Shown here in pieces: positions 1-10,560 of a DNA stretch of 64,000 nucleotides. The stretch comes from Drosophila pseudoobscura (lineage: Eukaryota; Arthropoda; Insecta; Diptera; Drosophilidae), in assembly GCF_009870125.1 (NCBI RefSeq), contig NC_046682.1, positions 868,001 through 932,000 of the forward strand, written 5' to 3'. The notes beneath the pieces were generated by a model. The model made no database searches. It was not told the origin of the DNA and was given only the letters and a program-made list of their open reading frames with translations. How positions within the stretch are numbered: position 1 is the first letter of the stretch; each line of letters begins with the position of its first letter. A program made the position numbers and the translations under genes.

Positions 1-240
1 ACGAAAATCAGTAGAAAATCAAAAACACAGAATTATAGACAACAACTATATCCTCTAGACTGCAGAATCTGAATCAGATCGTATCATTATTATAGCCAGA
101 ATGAAGAAAAAATTGCATTCCTTCTCGCTCTGTATCTCTCTAATACACACGTTTCCTGGCTTTGCCTGTCGCTCCATACGAGCGACTAGATCTCAGAAAC
201 TATTAAAGCTAGAGCAACCAAGTTTGGATTTGGCAACATC
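1..240 (-). mobile_element. DINE-1/INE-1 fragment, reverse orientation
   Basis: The sequence reads in reverse complement as the middle of the DINE-1 consensus repeated elsewhere in this window (compare 1484-2482 and 58050-58872). It carries the 'agactgcagaatctgaatc', 'tatagccagaatgaagaaaa' and 'ctagagcaaccaagtttgg' blocks in inverted form. DINE-1 is a non-autonomous Helitron/Helentron-derived repeat with no coding capacity. The copy runs off the left edge of the window, so its true end is unknown. Confidence 0.75.
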
Positions 241-865
241 TTCCGCCAACATTTTTATTGTTGTGCTCTAACAGTAACAGCAAGCAACATAATTTGTATC
301 ACTAATAATATTTTAAAATAAAAAACCAAATTCCAAATCTAATTAATAAAAAAAAATGAACAGCACATTTTAAGGAAATTTGTGTAAAAAAAAACAAAAT
401 CAAATGAAATGGGAATAGAATTTTTGCATGGAAAATAATTATAAAAAGTGTTAAATGTTGATGTGTTTGTTAAATTTGGTAACGTAACGCCAGTAACGTA
501 CGCGTTTAAAAACTTGGAAGTTTAACACTGAATGTGCACCACAACGGACCTTCTATAGGTCCAAGTGAGCTTGGAAGGGGTTTCATCACTCGCCCAGGCT
601 ACCGCCTGAACCTAACACTGAATGTTTTATATATATGCAAACAAATATTCTACAGATAGTTTTTTAATTTTGTACGTGGACCATACCTAACCATATTTTG
701 TCTTACTTTACATAACTTACTTTTTATAATTACAAAATATAATTGTTTTTTTTTAATTAGACTTTTTCGTTATTTTTTAAACATTTTGTCGTACGAATGA
801 AACTTAACGTCAGAATGGAAATGGCCATATATACTATATGGGATAGATAAGGAAGAGATTACACA
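241..865. other. Intergenic AT-rich stretch with a short insertion
   Basis: No gene is visible. The one structure noted is a 13-bp direct repeat, taacactgaatgt, at 523-535 and 613-625. It flanks 77 bp of higher-GC sequence that contains the small palindrome ggaccttctataggtcc. The arrangement resembles a target-site duplication around a very short retroposed insertion. Confidence 0.5.
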
Positions 866-1478
866 GGGATCCCATCTTACTCTAGTAGACTTCTATTAGT
901 AAGCCTCCCATCCTTAGTTAACCGTAGGAAAATGCTTGGTGTGATTTTTATGCACAACTTGATCAAGGGTGACATAGACAGCCCTGATCTGTGGGCCGCA
1001 TAAACTTCACGATTCCTATTAGACTAACTAGAAAGTTTATATCGTTGTTCCTTTCCACTTTCATTCCACCTTCATGCAGAATTATTCCTTATATGAACCG
1101 TTTAGGGTCTTATGCTCGGATTATAATTCCCTCTACCATATTATATCCACCACTAAATCTTTACCTCTTATTAAGTTACTAATCCTTACACACCTTTCTA
1201 GTAATTTGTAATTGTAGTGGTATTTGTATTTTGAATGCATGCTTAGTTTCCTAGTAAGTGTAGTGCTAATTTTCCTCGAATATTAGTCATACAACTATCT
1301 TTCCTGCATGTACGCGTTTGATTCGCACCGCGCGTCATGCGACAGCTCCCCTCGGTCGGTTGGGCGGGACTCCTCCCGCGTTTTGCCTGGGATCCGCGCG
1401 TAACAGCCTTCTGCAGGTGTCACACCACTTGACGGTGCAGTATAAGATGCAGTCATTGCACGTCAACGTCCAAATAAA
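866..1478 (+). mobile_element. 5'-truncated Jockey-type LINE, 3' end (copy A)
   Basis: This matches the last part of ORF2 and the 3' UTR of the LINE at 10776-12470, and it matches in reverse complement the copy at 9735-10517. Shared coding text includes the residues LVNRRKMLGVIFMHNL and, further on, PFRVLCSDYNSL-type sequence. The shared 3' UTR has a GC-rich block (ccgcgcgtcatgcg...cggtcggttgggcggg) and the terminal motif gtcaacgtccaaataaa. The copy begins abruptly near 866, as expected for 5' truncation, and runs directly into the DINE-1 at 1484. It is non-functional. Confidence 0.75.
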
Positions 1479-1483
1479 AAACG

Positions 1484-2482
1484 AGGGGGAACGTTGTGAG
1501 TTGCTGCGGAGATCGATGGGCACTGCGTAGCCACTGCAAATTGATTTGTTACTTTTGGCTGTAATATTCGGATTCGGTAAGATTCGGGAATCTGGTAGAT
1601 ATGGCCATTCTCTATGATTGTGCGTTTTAATTTTCTCCTTTCTTCAAAATTGTGGTTGCCACATATTTTCGTCTTTTGTGTGGGCGGAAGGTGGTGGGGC
1701 GAAATTTTGAAACGTACTTGTAGCAGTGAGCTCTCTACAGTGAGCAAAAAGAAATACATTTACAAAAATACACTTAAAATACACAATTACAACTAGTTTT
1801 GTAACAGTGAGAGCTCTGCAGTCAGTTCTAATAGTCTCTGAGATCTGTAGATGCCACAGATTTTCGTCCTTTGCAGGGGCGGAAGTGGGGTGGGGAGAAG
1901 TTTTGAAATAAACTTGTGCAGGTTCGATTTCATAGAAATGTGGATAAACAAATTTGGTTGCTCTAGCTCTTATAGTCTCTGAGATCTAGGCGCTAATGTT
2001 TTGCGCTAAGCAAAGCCGGCTATGATACGTGTGTGTTAGAGAGAGAATGAAATTGTTTTCTTCATTCTGGCTATAATATTGATACGATCCAATTCAGATT
2101 CTGCAGTCTAGATGATATAGTCATTCTCTACGATTCTGCGTTTTTGGTTTTCTCGTATCTTTGAAATTGTGGATGCCACACATTTTCGCATTTTGTGGGG
2201 CGGAAATGGGCGGGGCAGAGTTTTGAAATATACTTTTAACAGTGACATATCACAGAAGTCCGGATATAAAATGTCGTTGCTCTAGCTATTATAGTCTTTG
2301 AGCACTGGGCGCTGATAGGGACGGACAGAGAGACAGGGCTCAATCGACTCGGCTATTGATGCTGATAAAGAATATATATACTTAATGGGGTCGGAAAACA
2401 TTCCTTCTGGACGTTACACACATCAATTTTCAGCACAAATCTAATATACCACAATACTAATTTTGAGTATCAGGTATAAAAA
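1484..2482 (+). mobile_element. DINE-1/INE-1 element, near full length
   Basis: It begins with the block gggggaacgttgtgagttgctgc, which also starts the copies at 40527 and 58052, and ends with gagtatcaggtataaaa. Between these are two successive 'gtggatgccacagattttcg...gggcgg' modules, the ctctagctcttatagtctctgag module and a degenerate (GACG/GACA)n microsatellite near 2318-2336. The 'tcggaaaacattccttctggacgttacacacatc' tail module follows. This layout is known for DINE-1/mini-me repeats of Drosophila. No coding capacity is seen. Confidence 0.85.
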
Positions 2483-3048
2483 TATAATCCGACATGACAA
2501 CAATAGTCATTCAACTAAATCTCCTTTCGTTACAATAATTGTTGTGATTTTTTAATGATTGTCAATTTTGTAAATTGTTTAAGTGCTCAAATTTTAAATG
2601 CTCAAGGGATTACAACTTTATATCTCTATTAATGGCAGAATTTACGAGCATTTGAAGTATCTCAGCAGAAGGCATTGGGTCAGACTGAATATTATTTCGA
2701 AGTTTTCGTTGGCAGCTCACATTGTCGGAGTCCAGCTGGTTTCAGGAGAAAACTGAAATCTGTGTTCGAACTATCTTTGGTAAGAGATCAACATAAAGGA
2801 GTACTACAAGAGACGGAGTACTACAAAAGACGACCCAAAAATAGTTTACCGCTTAGCTCTATGCGACTTTATTGAACGAGTCTGTGAAAAACATATTGTT
2901 TTTTATGAACATACTCAAACTAAGATTACTTTAGCCTTCACGCAAATAGGTTAAGATTAGGATCACTAAACATTAAACTGCTCAAAAAGCTATTTTTAGA
3001 ACTCTTTTTAAAGAGTTATATAGCCGAATTCGATAAACTTAAGCTGTC

Positions 3049-3083
<35 letters not shown>

Positions 3084-3508
3084 AAATATTATAAATATGA
3101 GAGCTAGTATATGCGTATGTTAAATTCATGAGCAACTCTACTCAACTATTAGTAAATACATATGTATGTATATATGTATATGTACAAGGTCCATATGTAT
3201 GTACTTTTTTCAGAAATCAGCATAAGTGTTCAAAATATTACATCAAAATATGTATGAAAAAAATATATATGTATGTCAAGACATTATTAAGAATGTATTT
3301 TCATAAGTATTTACGCATGGATATGTATGTAAAAATATTTGTCGACGTGTTTCTACGCTAACACAAAAGCGGGCAAAGCACAAAGCTGCTCTTTGTTAGT
3401 CTCTAACAACTTTCATACCAATCGCCACGGTACGTTTATTTCCAACATCAGTACAAACCCTACTAGCCAAAGCTTAAACTCTCGAAACCTCCGCATACCC
3501 GACATTAC
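2483..3508. other. Intergenic stretch upstream of the SVWC gene
   Basis: The sequence is AT-rich with a (TA)n run near 3049-3081 and scattered tatgta/tacata microsatellite between 3090 and 3340. I found no convincing coding sequence; the open frames here are short and dominated by Y/V/C/M codons from the microsatellite. Confidence 0.6.
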
Positions 3509-3545
3509 TATAAGTAGGGTTGTGAGAGGTCCGCTGGTCTCAATT
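3509..3545 (+). promoter_or_regulatory. Predicted TATA-Inr core promoter of the SVWC gene
   Basis: A TATAAGTA box starts at 3509, and an initiator-like tctcaat places a candidate +1 A at 3542. That puts the TATA box about 33 bp upstream, the canonical spacing for insect TATA promoters. The start codon at 3693 would then have a 5' UTR of about 150 nt. This is a motif-based prediction only. Confidence 0.45.
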
Positions 3546-3692
3546 TGTTTTTAACTTTCGCTGCAAACGGACAAATGTTTTGTTGATTTCCAGTGTTACT
3601 ACTCTTAATCCAATTGTTGTTATGGTCGATTTCATTTACGGCTGCTAATATCAAAACGCGATTTCAGTTTTAGAAACTTCTAGTTTGCCAGA

Positions 3693-5634
3693 ATGAATGC
3701 CCATCTTACACTTATTTTGGCTCTTGCCATAACAACTATTATGGTCCCTTTTATTGCTGGGGCTGACCAAAAATTGGCATCAGATGAGACAAATAGTGAT
3801 GGTGAAATACGAATTTACAAACGCCTTATTCCGGCTGATGTGCTGAGAGGTAAGTCAGTCCATTAACCATAGTGAAAGAGGGGTTTAATCAACTTTGGAA
3901 CGCGCTTCCAGAAAATGGAAGCATCAAATAAATTTAAATGTTAGTTTTTGCTATTATTACCTGATCAGTGTTGATTCATACCCTTGCCAAACAGCTTTTC
4001 AACGCACGAAATGAGAAAGCTTTAACTGCGTGTGTATGTATATGTATATATACATATGTGTGTATTTATATTAAAAAGCCAGCTTGCATTGATCTGTGCT
4101 GCAAGGTCGTTTGTATGTGAGCCAAAATTTAATATTGCAACTATATTACGTATACCACTGTTGCAACAAACACTTGTTGTGTGTATATAACTAATCGATT
4201 TGGCAAAGGATGGTCATCAAGTGCAGTGAAATAATGTAACTTAAATGTAAAATGTATTTTTAGGTGGCTCTTTAGTAACACTTTTTTTCAGTCAGGACAT
4301 TTAAAAAATAAAAGATCATAACTTTATTGATAACAAGAAAGCTCTCGGAAGAATCGACAAAAAAGTGTAACACGGAAAAATATAGAATATATCTTAATAT
4401 AGATCTGATCTAATAAAATATTTATAAGCTGACTAATATGAACCTACTAACTGCAAAAAACAGTTTGCTTACGAGGCCTGCTATTTGTGTTTCGGGAATT
4501 GGCAATAAGTGAAATCTGACAACGCCATAATAAACTTTGTCATTTTTTTTAGCATATATGTACGTACAACGTTTTTATGTAAAATTGGTTTTTGTTTTGT
4601 TTATAATCAGTTAAAAAATCAATTTGGCAAAACAATGGAAATTTCTCCAATGGTTTGTCGTTGGGTTAATTTTCACACATTTCGACGTGGATTATCCAAA
4701 GAATAATGAATAATGTTGATGAAATTAGTTCTTTGTATGTCGAGAAAGCACCATCAAAAACGACAGTTTATCGCAGAATTTAATCGAGGTCGTATTTCAG
4801 TCGATGACAAGTTCCGTGAAGGTCGTCTAAAATCAGTTGTTGTGTCACGAAACATCGATGGTGTGCGTGAACTGATAGTGCAAGATCGACGTGTGATATA
4901 TCGTGAGATAGAGGCATCCTTGAATTTTAGCTCCACTTCAATACAGTCCATTTTGCATGCACACTTAGTTGTACATTCATATATGATAATAAAATCGCAG
5001 TTTGATTTTATTTGATTAGGTTTAACACTTTTTATGCCAAGCTTAATTAACGTCCACTAACTAACTGATCGGTCGAAGGTCTTCTAATTATATAATTATA
5101 TCAGATCACAAGTTTTTACCACAGTTTTCTGTAACGTGCCTAAGGAAGTCACTTAAGTATAAATTCAAGGAAGGACATCGATAAATGTATTATGAGATGA
5201 GCATTGCTTGCCAGTATAAAAATAACAAATGAAAAATCAAGTATACATTTAGATTAATTACTTTCAGACTTTCCGGGAATGTGCTTTGCTTCTACACGTT
5301 GCGCTACGGTTGAACCTGGGAAATCATGGGACTTGACTCCATTCTGCGGTCGTTCAACTTGTGTACAAAATGAAGACAATAAGACAAAGTAATATTTTGA
5401 CTCATTTATTTTATACAGCTGCATTTATATATATTACGTATTCACAGACTTCTTGAACTTGTTGAGGATTGCGGGCCGCTGCCACTGGCAAATGACAAGT
5501 GTAAATTGGACACATCAAAGACTAACAAAACCGCGTCTTTCCCTTATTGCTGTCCTATCTTTACATGTGAGCCGGGCATTACGCTGGAATACCCTGATAT
5601 TGAAAAGGAGGATGGCAAGAAGAGTGATATATGA
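3693..5634 (+). CDS. Secreted single-domain von Willebrand factor C (SVWC/Vago-like) protein, 154 aa, three exons
   Basis: The coding exons are 3693-3849, 5268-5388 and 5448-5634. They join at good GT-AG sites (G|gtaagt, ttacttttcag) with matching phases and end in TGA. The product begins with a hydrophobic signal peptide of about 23 residues (MNAHLTLILALAITTI...) followed by an acidic spacer. The domain has nine cysteines in the spacing GMC...RC...FC..STC...EDC...DKC...YCC...FTC. The late CC-x4-C signature is typical of the SVWC family, known in insects from Vago, a secreted protein linked to antiviral and nutritional responses. Vago-type proteins usually have eight cysteines; the additional RC near the start of the domain is unusual. 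The tail is acidic and lysine-rich. The function is inferred from the family alone. An F-element SVWC gene in D. melanogaster is the likely ortholog, but I do not assign a symbol. Intron 1 (1.4 kb) has been invaded by a mariner fragment. Confidence 0.82.
4640..5015 (+). mobile_element. Mariner-type transposase fragment, dead, in intron 1
   Basis: The frame starting at 4713 encodes an N-terminal mariner-like segment. It includes EFNRGRISVDDKFREGR, a phrase typical of the helix-turn-helix region of mariner transposases, then a 'V..ELI.QDRRVIYREIEASL' helix and 'TSIQSILHAHL'. The frame upstream (4640-4706) shows the preceding HTH text (VCRWVNFHTFRRG), interrupted by a stop and frameshift. The catalytic DDD region is absent, so this is a deletion remnant without transposition ability. 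It lies within the first intron of the SVWC gene. Confidence 0.8.
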
Positions 5635-5775
5635 ATTTGGGCTTCCACTATTAACTGAGATATACCTGATATTCCGACTATTTAAATATATGTGTTTTGT
5701 TTGGGTCAGATAAATCGAAACAATTTAAAGAGAATGCGATTGTCAAATCGATTTTATAAGGAAAGTTCTATAAGA

Positions 5776-5781
5776 AATAAA
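5776..5781 (+). terminator. AATAAA polyadenylation signal of the SVWC gene
   Basis: A canonical AATAAA lies 142 nt after the TGA of the SVWC gene, giving a short 3' UTR in keeping with a small secreted-protein gene. Downstream GT-rich sequence (agttgtcctactgcaagtgttc) is compatible with cleavage near 5800. Confidence 0.5.
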
Positions 5782-5784
5782 GTT

Positions 5785-6924
5785 AAAGGGCAAATAATAG
5801 TTGTCCTACTGCAAGTGTTCAAAATTAATTGTGTGACGAGTATGAATTTGTACAGGGTTTAAGTTAAATTAACTATGAAGTCCACATAAATCCATTAAAT
5901 AAAAACTAAACAGAAAATTGCCCCAAATTCGGTTATTCAAGGTCACAAGTAGTAGACGATAAATTTCATTATAGCGGAGATTGAAAGACCAATAGCTACA
6001 GTTTTGACAAAGCCAGATCATGCAAAAATATTAACTTTATTAAAATGTGGTGAAGCTAATGTGACATTTTAGCAACCGGCCTCCTACGCACTTTCCGGAC
6101 AAAGTTAGCAAGACATCTTCCTCAGGTGCACCTAGCGTACCATCTTTCACTTAAATTGGTTCTATTCCAATGATTACTCATATTCAGAGATCATCTCATT
6201 AGCTGAGGCAACGAGCAATGACAAAGAAGCAATCGGGAAAACAGCAGCTGAGGACGATCAATCCAGGAAATTTATTGGATGGCCTACATGTATAGCGCAT
6301 ATCCTTGAATCTTCATAAGCCCTCGCTACAACATTATTAACGGTAATTAGTATCTCAGCACAAGTATGTGGACTAGCTGCAGTGAGGAATCCCTAAATAT
6401 TTTACTCTATTCCCAGTTCCCCAGTCTTTTGACAGACAATAAAGAACTTAGGAAAGCCAAACGCCTCCCGGCGTAAGTTTTGTAGCGAAATCAAGAATAG
6501 CTCAGAAGCTTCGCGCTTGCGCAGAGTTGTCTTGAAGACAACACCCCCTGGGTTACCTGAAGAATGCCGACCAGTATTGGACAATCTCCAGCAATGATTC
6601 ACTACATCTTCACAACCAAACTACTTCGGGGTTCCTTCTGTTGCCTAAGAAGTCAGGAGAACATTTTAAACCATACAATCACTGCCCAACTGATTCACGC
6701 TGGACAAAAAACCATTAATTGGCTTAAAAGAATTTACGAGGGAGTCCTCTGCTTACTCAGATGCTCACTTTTTCACTGTTCATTCACAGATTCCTAAGCA
6801 CCATCGATTTTTATACCAATAAAATACGTTACATTTAAATTTTTTCAATCATTTATAAACAAAAAAGATTTGTAATACTTGCACTTGGTTTCTTGGCGTC
6901 CAACTTCATCAATAATACTCTCTC
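5785..6924. other. Unassigned, probably degenerate repeat sequence
   Basis: I see no gene with support here. Base composition is more even than in the surrounding AT-rich spacer between 6060 and 6780, and short stop-interrupted coding-like pieces occur on both strands. This suggests decayed transposon sequence, possibly the upstream part of the I-like LINE whose RT is recognisable from 6934. No domain could be named. Confidence 0.4.
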
Positions 6925-7169
6925 TCTCTCCCAATGGCATCCCACAAGGTTCCGCTCTTTCCGTCGTATTGTTTATAATTGCTTTCGACAAAATTCTTAA
7001 AATAATTCTAGGCATAAAAACATTATTTTAACAATTTATGCAGACGACCCAATCATCTACACTAAGATATAAAAAGCAAACGCTGTACATAATTGTTTTA
7101 AAAAATACTTAAAGATATTCAGGAGTGGGGAAAATTGTCGGTTGCCACACTCCCCACAAACAAATTTAA
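6925..7169 (+). mobile_element. I-type LINE reverse-transcriptase fragment, left part
   Basis: Frame-shifted translation gives GIPQGSALSVVLF, an RT palm motif, then after one frameshift TIYADDPIIYTK with the catalytic YADD box, then DIQEWG and NKFKIL. These are diagnostic of non-LTR reverse transcriptases with an I-factor-like arrangement. The reading frame is interrupted at 7170 by the BEL/Pao element and resumes at 10561. It is an inactive relic. Confidence 0.8.
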
Positions 7170-7174
7170 AATAC
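7170..7174 (+). repeat. Target-site duplication AATAC, left copy
   Basis: AATAC directly precedes the TGTTCGG start of the 5' LTR and recurs directly after the LTR end at 10561-10565. A 5-bp duplication is what BEL/Pao integrases produce. Removing the element restores continuity of the I-like LINE coding text. Confidence 0.85.
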
Positions 7175-7548
7175 TGTTCGGACCAGCCGCCGAAGAATTA
7201 ATTATGAAGTAGATTTAATCATTGCTATTGTTATTGTCATTGTACAAAAAGACTGAGCCGCCTAGGTTTTGCAAACGATGACTTTCTGCAGAGCTGCTGC
7301 ACTCTCCCGCTAAAAGAGCTCTCTGCCGGCAATCACTTTGATCTGCCGCCGTCGTTTATTTAGTTCTATGCTAACCCCCCTCCTATAACCCCTGCATATC
7401 GACCTCTCATAAAATTATCTGGCCATAAGTAGCAAGCAATCGGCTTCCGCTAAGCCATCAAAAGTAAATACATATTATAAAGTTTAAACCAAATTCTCTT
7501 TTTATTTTGGAAACGAAATAGGTGCCAAAAAGCTTGGCATCTCAAACA
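7175..7548 (+). repeat. 5' LTR of BEL/Pao element 1
   Basis: The LTR runs TGTTCGG...ACA for 374 bp. Its right two thirds is repeated at 9541-9734 and 10518-10560, sharing blocks such as tttgatctgccgccg, ctggccata, gcaagcaatcggcttccgct, aaagtttaaaccaaattctc and ataggtgccaaaaa. It is followed at once by the primer-binding region. Confidence 0.8.
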
Positions 7549-7568
7549 TTGGTGACCCCCCGACGTGA
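7549..7568 (+). other. Primer-binding region of BEL/Pao element 1
   Basis: The sequence ttggtgaccccccgacgtg directly follows the LTR. A TGGTGACCCCGACGT-type sequence at this place is characteristic of BEL/Pao elements, and the same sequence occurs on the - strand at the third BEL copy (24091-24110). This copy has an expanded C run. Confidence 0.7.
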
Positions 7569-7889
7569 TATAAAACCATTGCTTAATCGCGTTCCATTAA
7601 AACACTTATTAATTATACAATATTTTGTTGTTGGGTAGTTTAACTACCAACAAATATGTACATTTGGGTGCACGTTGAAAAACAGTTTAAAGTGCAAATT
7701 CAGTGAGAGTGCGGCTGGAATATTTATATACAATTCCGGTACTTTAAGCGTCGAATCTCTCATTCTCTGCGCAGCTGCAGCCGCGGATCTTGACTTTTCG
7801 TGTCGTGCATTCTCACTCTCGCGCCTATACATCGTCGCTTAAGCGGTATTTCATTTTCCGTTGTTGTGTCGAATTGCACAACGGTTAAC

Positions 7890-9530
7890 ATGGACAACGA
7901 TCCGAATACAGGCGCGGGCGGCAATATTGTGGTGACTGATTCCAGACTGAGTCTGTATAAGCGTAAATGTCAGTCATTATATGATCGATTTCACAGGCTT
8001 GGCGAATCCTTCGCGGGGAATAAAATCGATAAGTTGACCGCCGCGGAAGTCGAGGTGCGCCTTGATATGTTGGCAGAAATTCGGAATTCAATAAGGCCCA
8101 TAATGAATTGGAGGCTCTCGATCAAAACGAGATTGGGAGTGAGCTGCGCGAAATCTTCGATACTCTTTTCATATCGTTGAAAGCTGAGTTGCTGGCTGCT
8201 GTTGAAGTAAGCCAGTCACACGCCGCTGCCCATTCTACGACTCTGCCAAGCCATTCCGGACATAGTACCATCATCATGGCTCACAAGCAGCGACTTCCTG
8301 AGCTGAAGGTGCCTAAGTTTTCTGGTGGATACGTCGAGTTTTCGGATTTTATGGCAATGTTTAAATCGGTTATTGAAGTGGATGCGGATCTGAGTGACAT
8401 CGAGAAATTCCAGCACCTTTGCTCTTGCCAATTATCGTGCGGCTCTGAATATACTTAATAAACGCTTTAAAAAGTCTTTTTTTTCCTAGCGACACACGCT
8501 AGTAGCGATCAGATGGTAAAAAACCATTCACATACGTATGTTAACAAAACGTTTTCCAACTCTTCCGCCGACCCGTTTGTATGCGTCTTTTGCTACACAG
8601 CGGGCCATGGAATATACTCCTGCAAGATATTCGGAAATCTTTCACCGTTGCTGCGCCACAAAGAAGTGAAGAAGCATTCCCTATGCTTCAATTGCCTAAA
8701 AACGGGGCACCGGACCCGAGCATGCAATAGTGGAAAATGTCGAGTATTCGGCGGTAGGCCTCATAGTTTGCTGTACTTCGATACTATGCTGCCCACAACA
8801 CAAAGCTGCCCAGGTATTACTCATCCCGATCTGGCTGTTAACAGCTCGCCTCTACATTCGTCTACCTCTCTTGCTGCCAAGGTCTACACTCTGATGTTTT
8901 GCTTCTGGCTACAGCCGTGGTTCTCGTTAAGAATTGGTCAGGCGTTTTAGTTCCTCTTCGTGCCATCTTAGATTCAGGATTGCAGCTGCATCTCGTCACA
9001 TCCAAGTTTGCCCAGCAGCTTTAGCTTAGGAGAACTCAATCGTCTGCACTTGTGTCTGGGCTGGGCGATAACAGCGTTTCTACTGAGGGATCCACCATAA
9101 GCATTTGTATGCATTCTTGCACCTCTGCTTACACAACTACGTTTACTGCTCTCATCGCCCCCACGATTACCGATTGTCAACCAAGAATGGCAGTAAATGT
9201 ATCCGATTGGAGTATTCCATCTAACATTCAGCTTGCCGATTCTGCATTTTTCAATCCTCAACGGGTTGATCTCCTCATTGGTGCGAGCGTTTTTTATGAT
9301 CCTCTCTTGGTTCTTCATTTTAGTGTGCCTACGGATTCTGAGATGCCAGCTTAGAAGCATTTGGCGTATATGACGAGTGGCGCCTCTAAAGACTTTATCG
9401 GATCCTAAGCTGGAATTAAGTAGAGCTTATTTGCTTACGAAAATCATGCAGAATGTAAAGGACATGGGAATCTTTACAGGTCGGTTTTATTGCTGGTACG
9501 ATTCGTCAACAGTAAATTCGTCTGGATTAC
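7890..9530 (+). pseudogene. gag-protease-RNase H remnant of BEL/Pao element 1
   Basis: The likely gag start is the ATG at 7890 (MDNDPNTGAGG). The frame shifts near 8100, and the DUF1759-like gag segment contains RLPELKVPKFSGG (8292-8330). A stop-rich junction near 8450 marks a deletion. Zinc-knuckle text CFNCLKTGHRTRAC follows at about 8689-8728. A protease-like AILDSG motif lies at 8965-8982 and the typical post-protease segment (DWSIPSNIQLADSAFFNP) at about 9206-9259. From 9405 a further frame gives RNase H-like text ending CWYDSSTV. The RT core and integrase are absent. These are relic coding regions of a dead element. Confidence 0.75.
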
Positions 9531-9540
9531 CTTGATCTGC

Positions 9541-9734
9541 CGCCGCCACTTCGGCACTCACTTTGATCTGCCGCCGTTGTTTATTTCAGTTCTATGCTAA
9601 CCCCTCTGCGCATTGGTTGCATATCGACCTTTTATAGAGTTTATCTGGCCATAGCAAGCAATCGGCTTCCGCTAAGCCATCAAAAGTAAATACATATTAT
9701 AAAGTTTAAACCAAATTCTCTTTTTTATTTTCTT
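9541..9734 (+). repeat. 3' LTR of BEL/Pao element 1, left segment
   Basis: It aligns with 7331-7510 of the 5' LTR, sharing cactttgatctgccgccg, ttctatgctaacccc, atatcgacc and gcaagcaatcggcttccgct. It breaks off within the run ttttttatttt, where an inverted LINE fragment begins, and the remaining LTR end is found at 10518-10560. Confidence 0.8.
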
Positions 9735-10517
9735 TCTTGGACGTTGACATGCAATGACTGCATCTTTCAAGAGGCGATGCAGTTACTGCACCGTCAAGTG
9801 GCCCGTGTGACACCAGCCTAATATCTATCTTTCTTGCATGTTCGCGTTTGGTTCGGTTACGCACCGCGCGTCATGCGGCAGCGCCCCTCGGTCGGTTGGG
9901 ATCCGCGCGTAACAGCCTTCCCAGGCAAAACGCAGCCCTCCTCCCGCCCAACCGACCGAGGGGCGCTGCCGCTTGAAGCACGGTGCGTAGCCGATCCGAA
10001 TGCGAACATGCAAAGATAGCTATTACACTAACATTCGAGGAAAATTAGGACTAAACTTACTAAGAAACTAAGCATGCAATCAAAATACAAATACCACTAC
10101 AATTACTAATTACTAGAAAGGTGTGTAAGGATTAGTAATTTAATAAGAGGAAGATAATTAGTGTTGGATATAATATGGTAGAGGGAATTATAATCCGAGC
10201 ATAAGACCCTAAACGGTTCATGCAAGGAATAATTCGATCTACAAAGTGGATGGAACAACGGTATAAAATTTCTAGTCAGCCTAATAGGAATCGGCGGCTT
10301 AACAGATCAGGGCTGTCTATGTCCCCCCTGATCAAGTTGTGCATAAATATCACACCAAGCATTTTTCTACGGTTAACTAAGGATGGGAGGTTTACTAATA
10401 ATAGTCTACTAGAGTAAGATGGGAGTCTTACACCCGCATCCCAGTTAAGGCCCCGCAGAGCAAAGAGTAAAAAGTTTTTCTGTACTGATTCTATACGGTC
10501 CTGGTGTACTTTGTACT
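9735..10517 (-). mobile_element. Jockey-type LINE 3' end inserted in reverse (copy B)
   Basis: Read on the - strand, this encodes the ORF2 C-terminus (VHQDRIESVQKNFLLFALRG, then SSRLLLVNLPSLVNRRKML) and the GC-rich 3' UTR ending gtcaacgtccaag plus an A-rich stretch. It lies inside the 3' LTR of BEL/Pao element 1, so it inserted after that element. The same 3' end occurs in + orientation at 866-1478 and 11850-12470. It is 5'-truncated and inactive. Confidence 0.85.
9832..10018. repeat. Imperfect palindrome within the LINE 3' UTR
   Basis: The block tgcatgttcgcgtttggttcggttacgcacc...cccctcggtcggttggg (9837-9900) reappears inverted as cccaaccgaccgaggggcg...ggtgcgtag..atgcgaacatgca (about 9948-10013). 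The centre is about 45-50 bp, and the arms are roughly 65 bp with a few mismatches. The single-orientation version is present in copies A and C of the same LINE, so the palindrome arose locally by inverted duplication. Confidence 0.75.
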
Positions 10518-10560
10518 TTGAAAACAAAATAGGTGCCAAAAATGCTTGGCATCTCCAACA
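10518..10560 (+). repeat. 3' LTR of BEL/Pao element 1, right segment
   Basis: The text gaaaacaaaataggtgccaaaaatgcttggcatctccaaca matches the last part of the 5' LTR (7508-7548) with few differences. It restores the LTR end that is missing from the left segment and is followed by the AATAC duplication. Confidence 0.85.

Larger units (their letters stand above)
7175..10560 (+). mobile_element. BEL/Pao LTR retrotransposon 1, internally deleted and nested
   Basis: The element starts TGTTCGGACC at 7175 and ends ...TCCAACA at 10560, flanked by AATAC duplications. It contains a 5' LTR, a primer-binding region, damaged gag, protease and RNase H remnants, and a 3' LTR that was later split by an inverted LINE fragment (9735-10517). 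Most of pol is missing: recognisable text passes from the protease region to RNase H with no reverse-transcriptase core, and integrase is not seen. It cannot be autonomous. Confidence 0.85.

Noticed and set aside
1318..1523. Open frames on both strands in a GC-rich block
   Set aside because: They coincide with the 3' UTR of a LINE present three times in the window; the frames are not shared between copies.
7644..7832. 62-codon - strand frame
   Set aside because: It is antisense to the untranslated leader of BEL/Pao element 1, with no similarity or start context.
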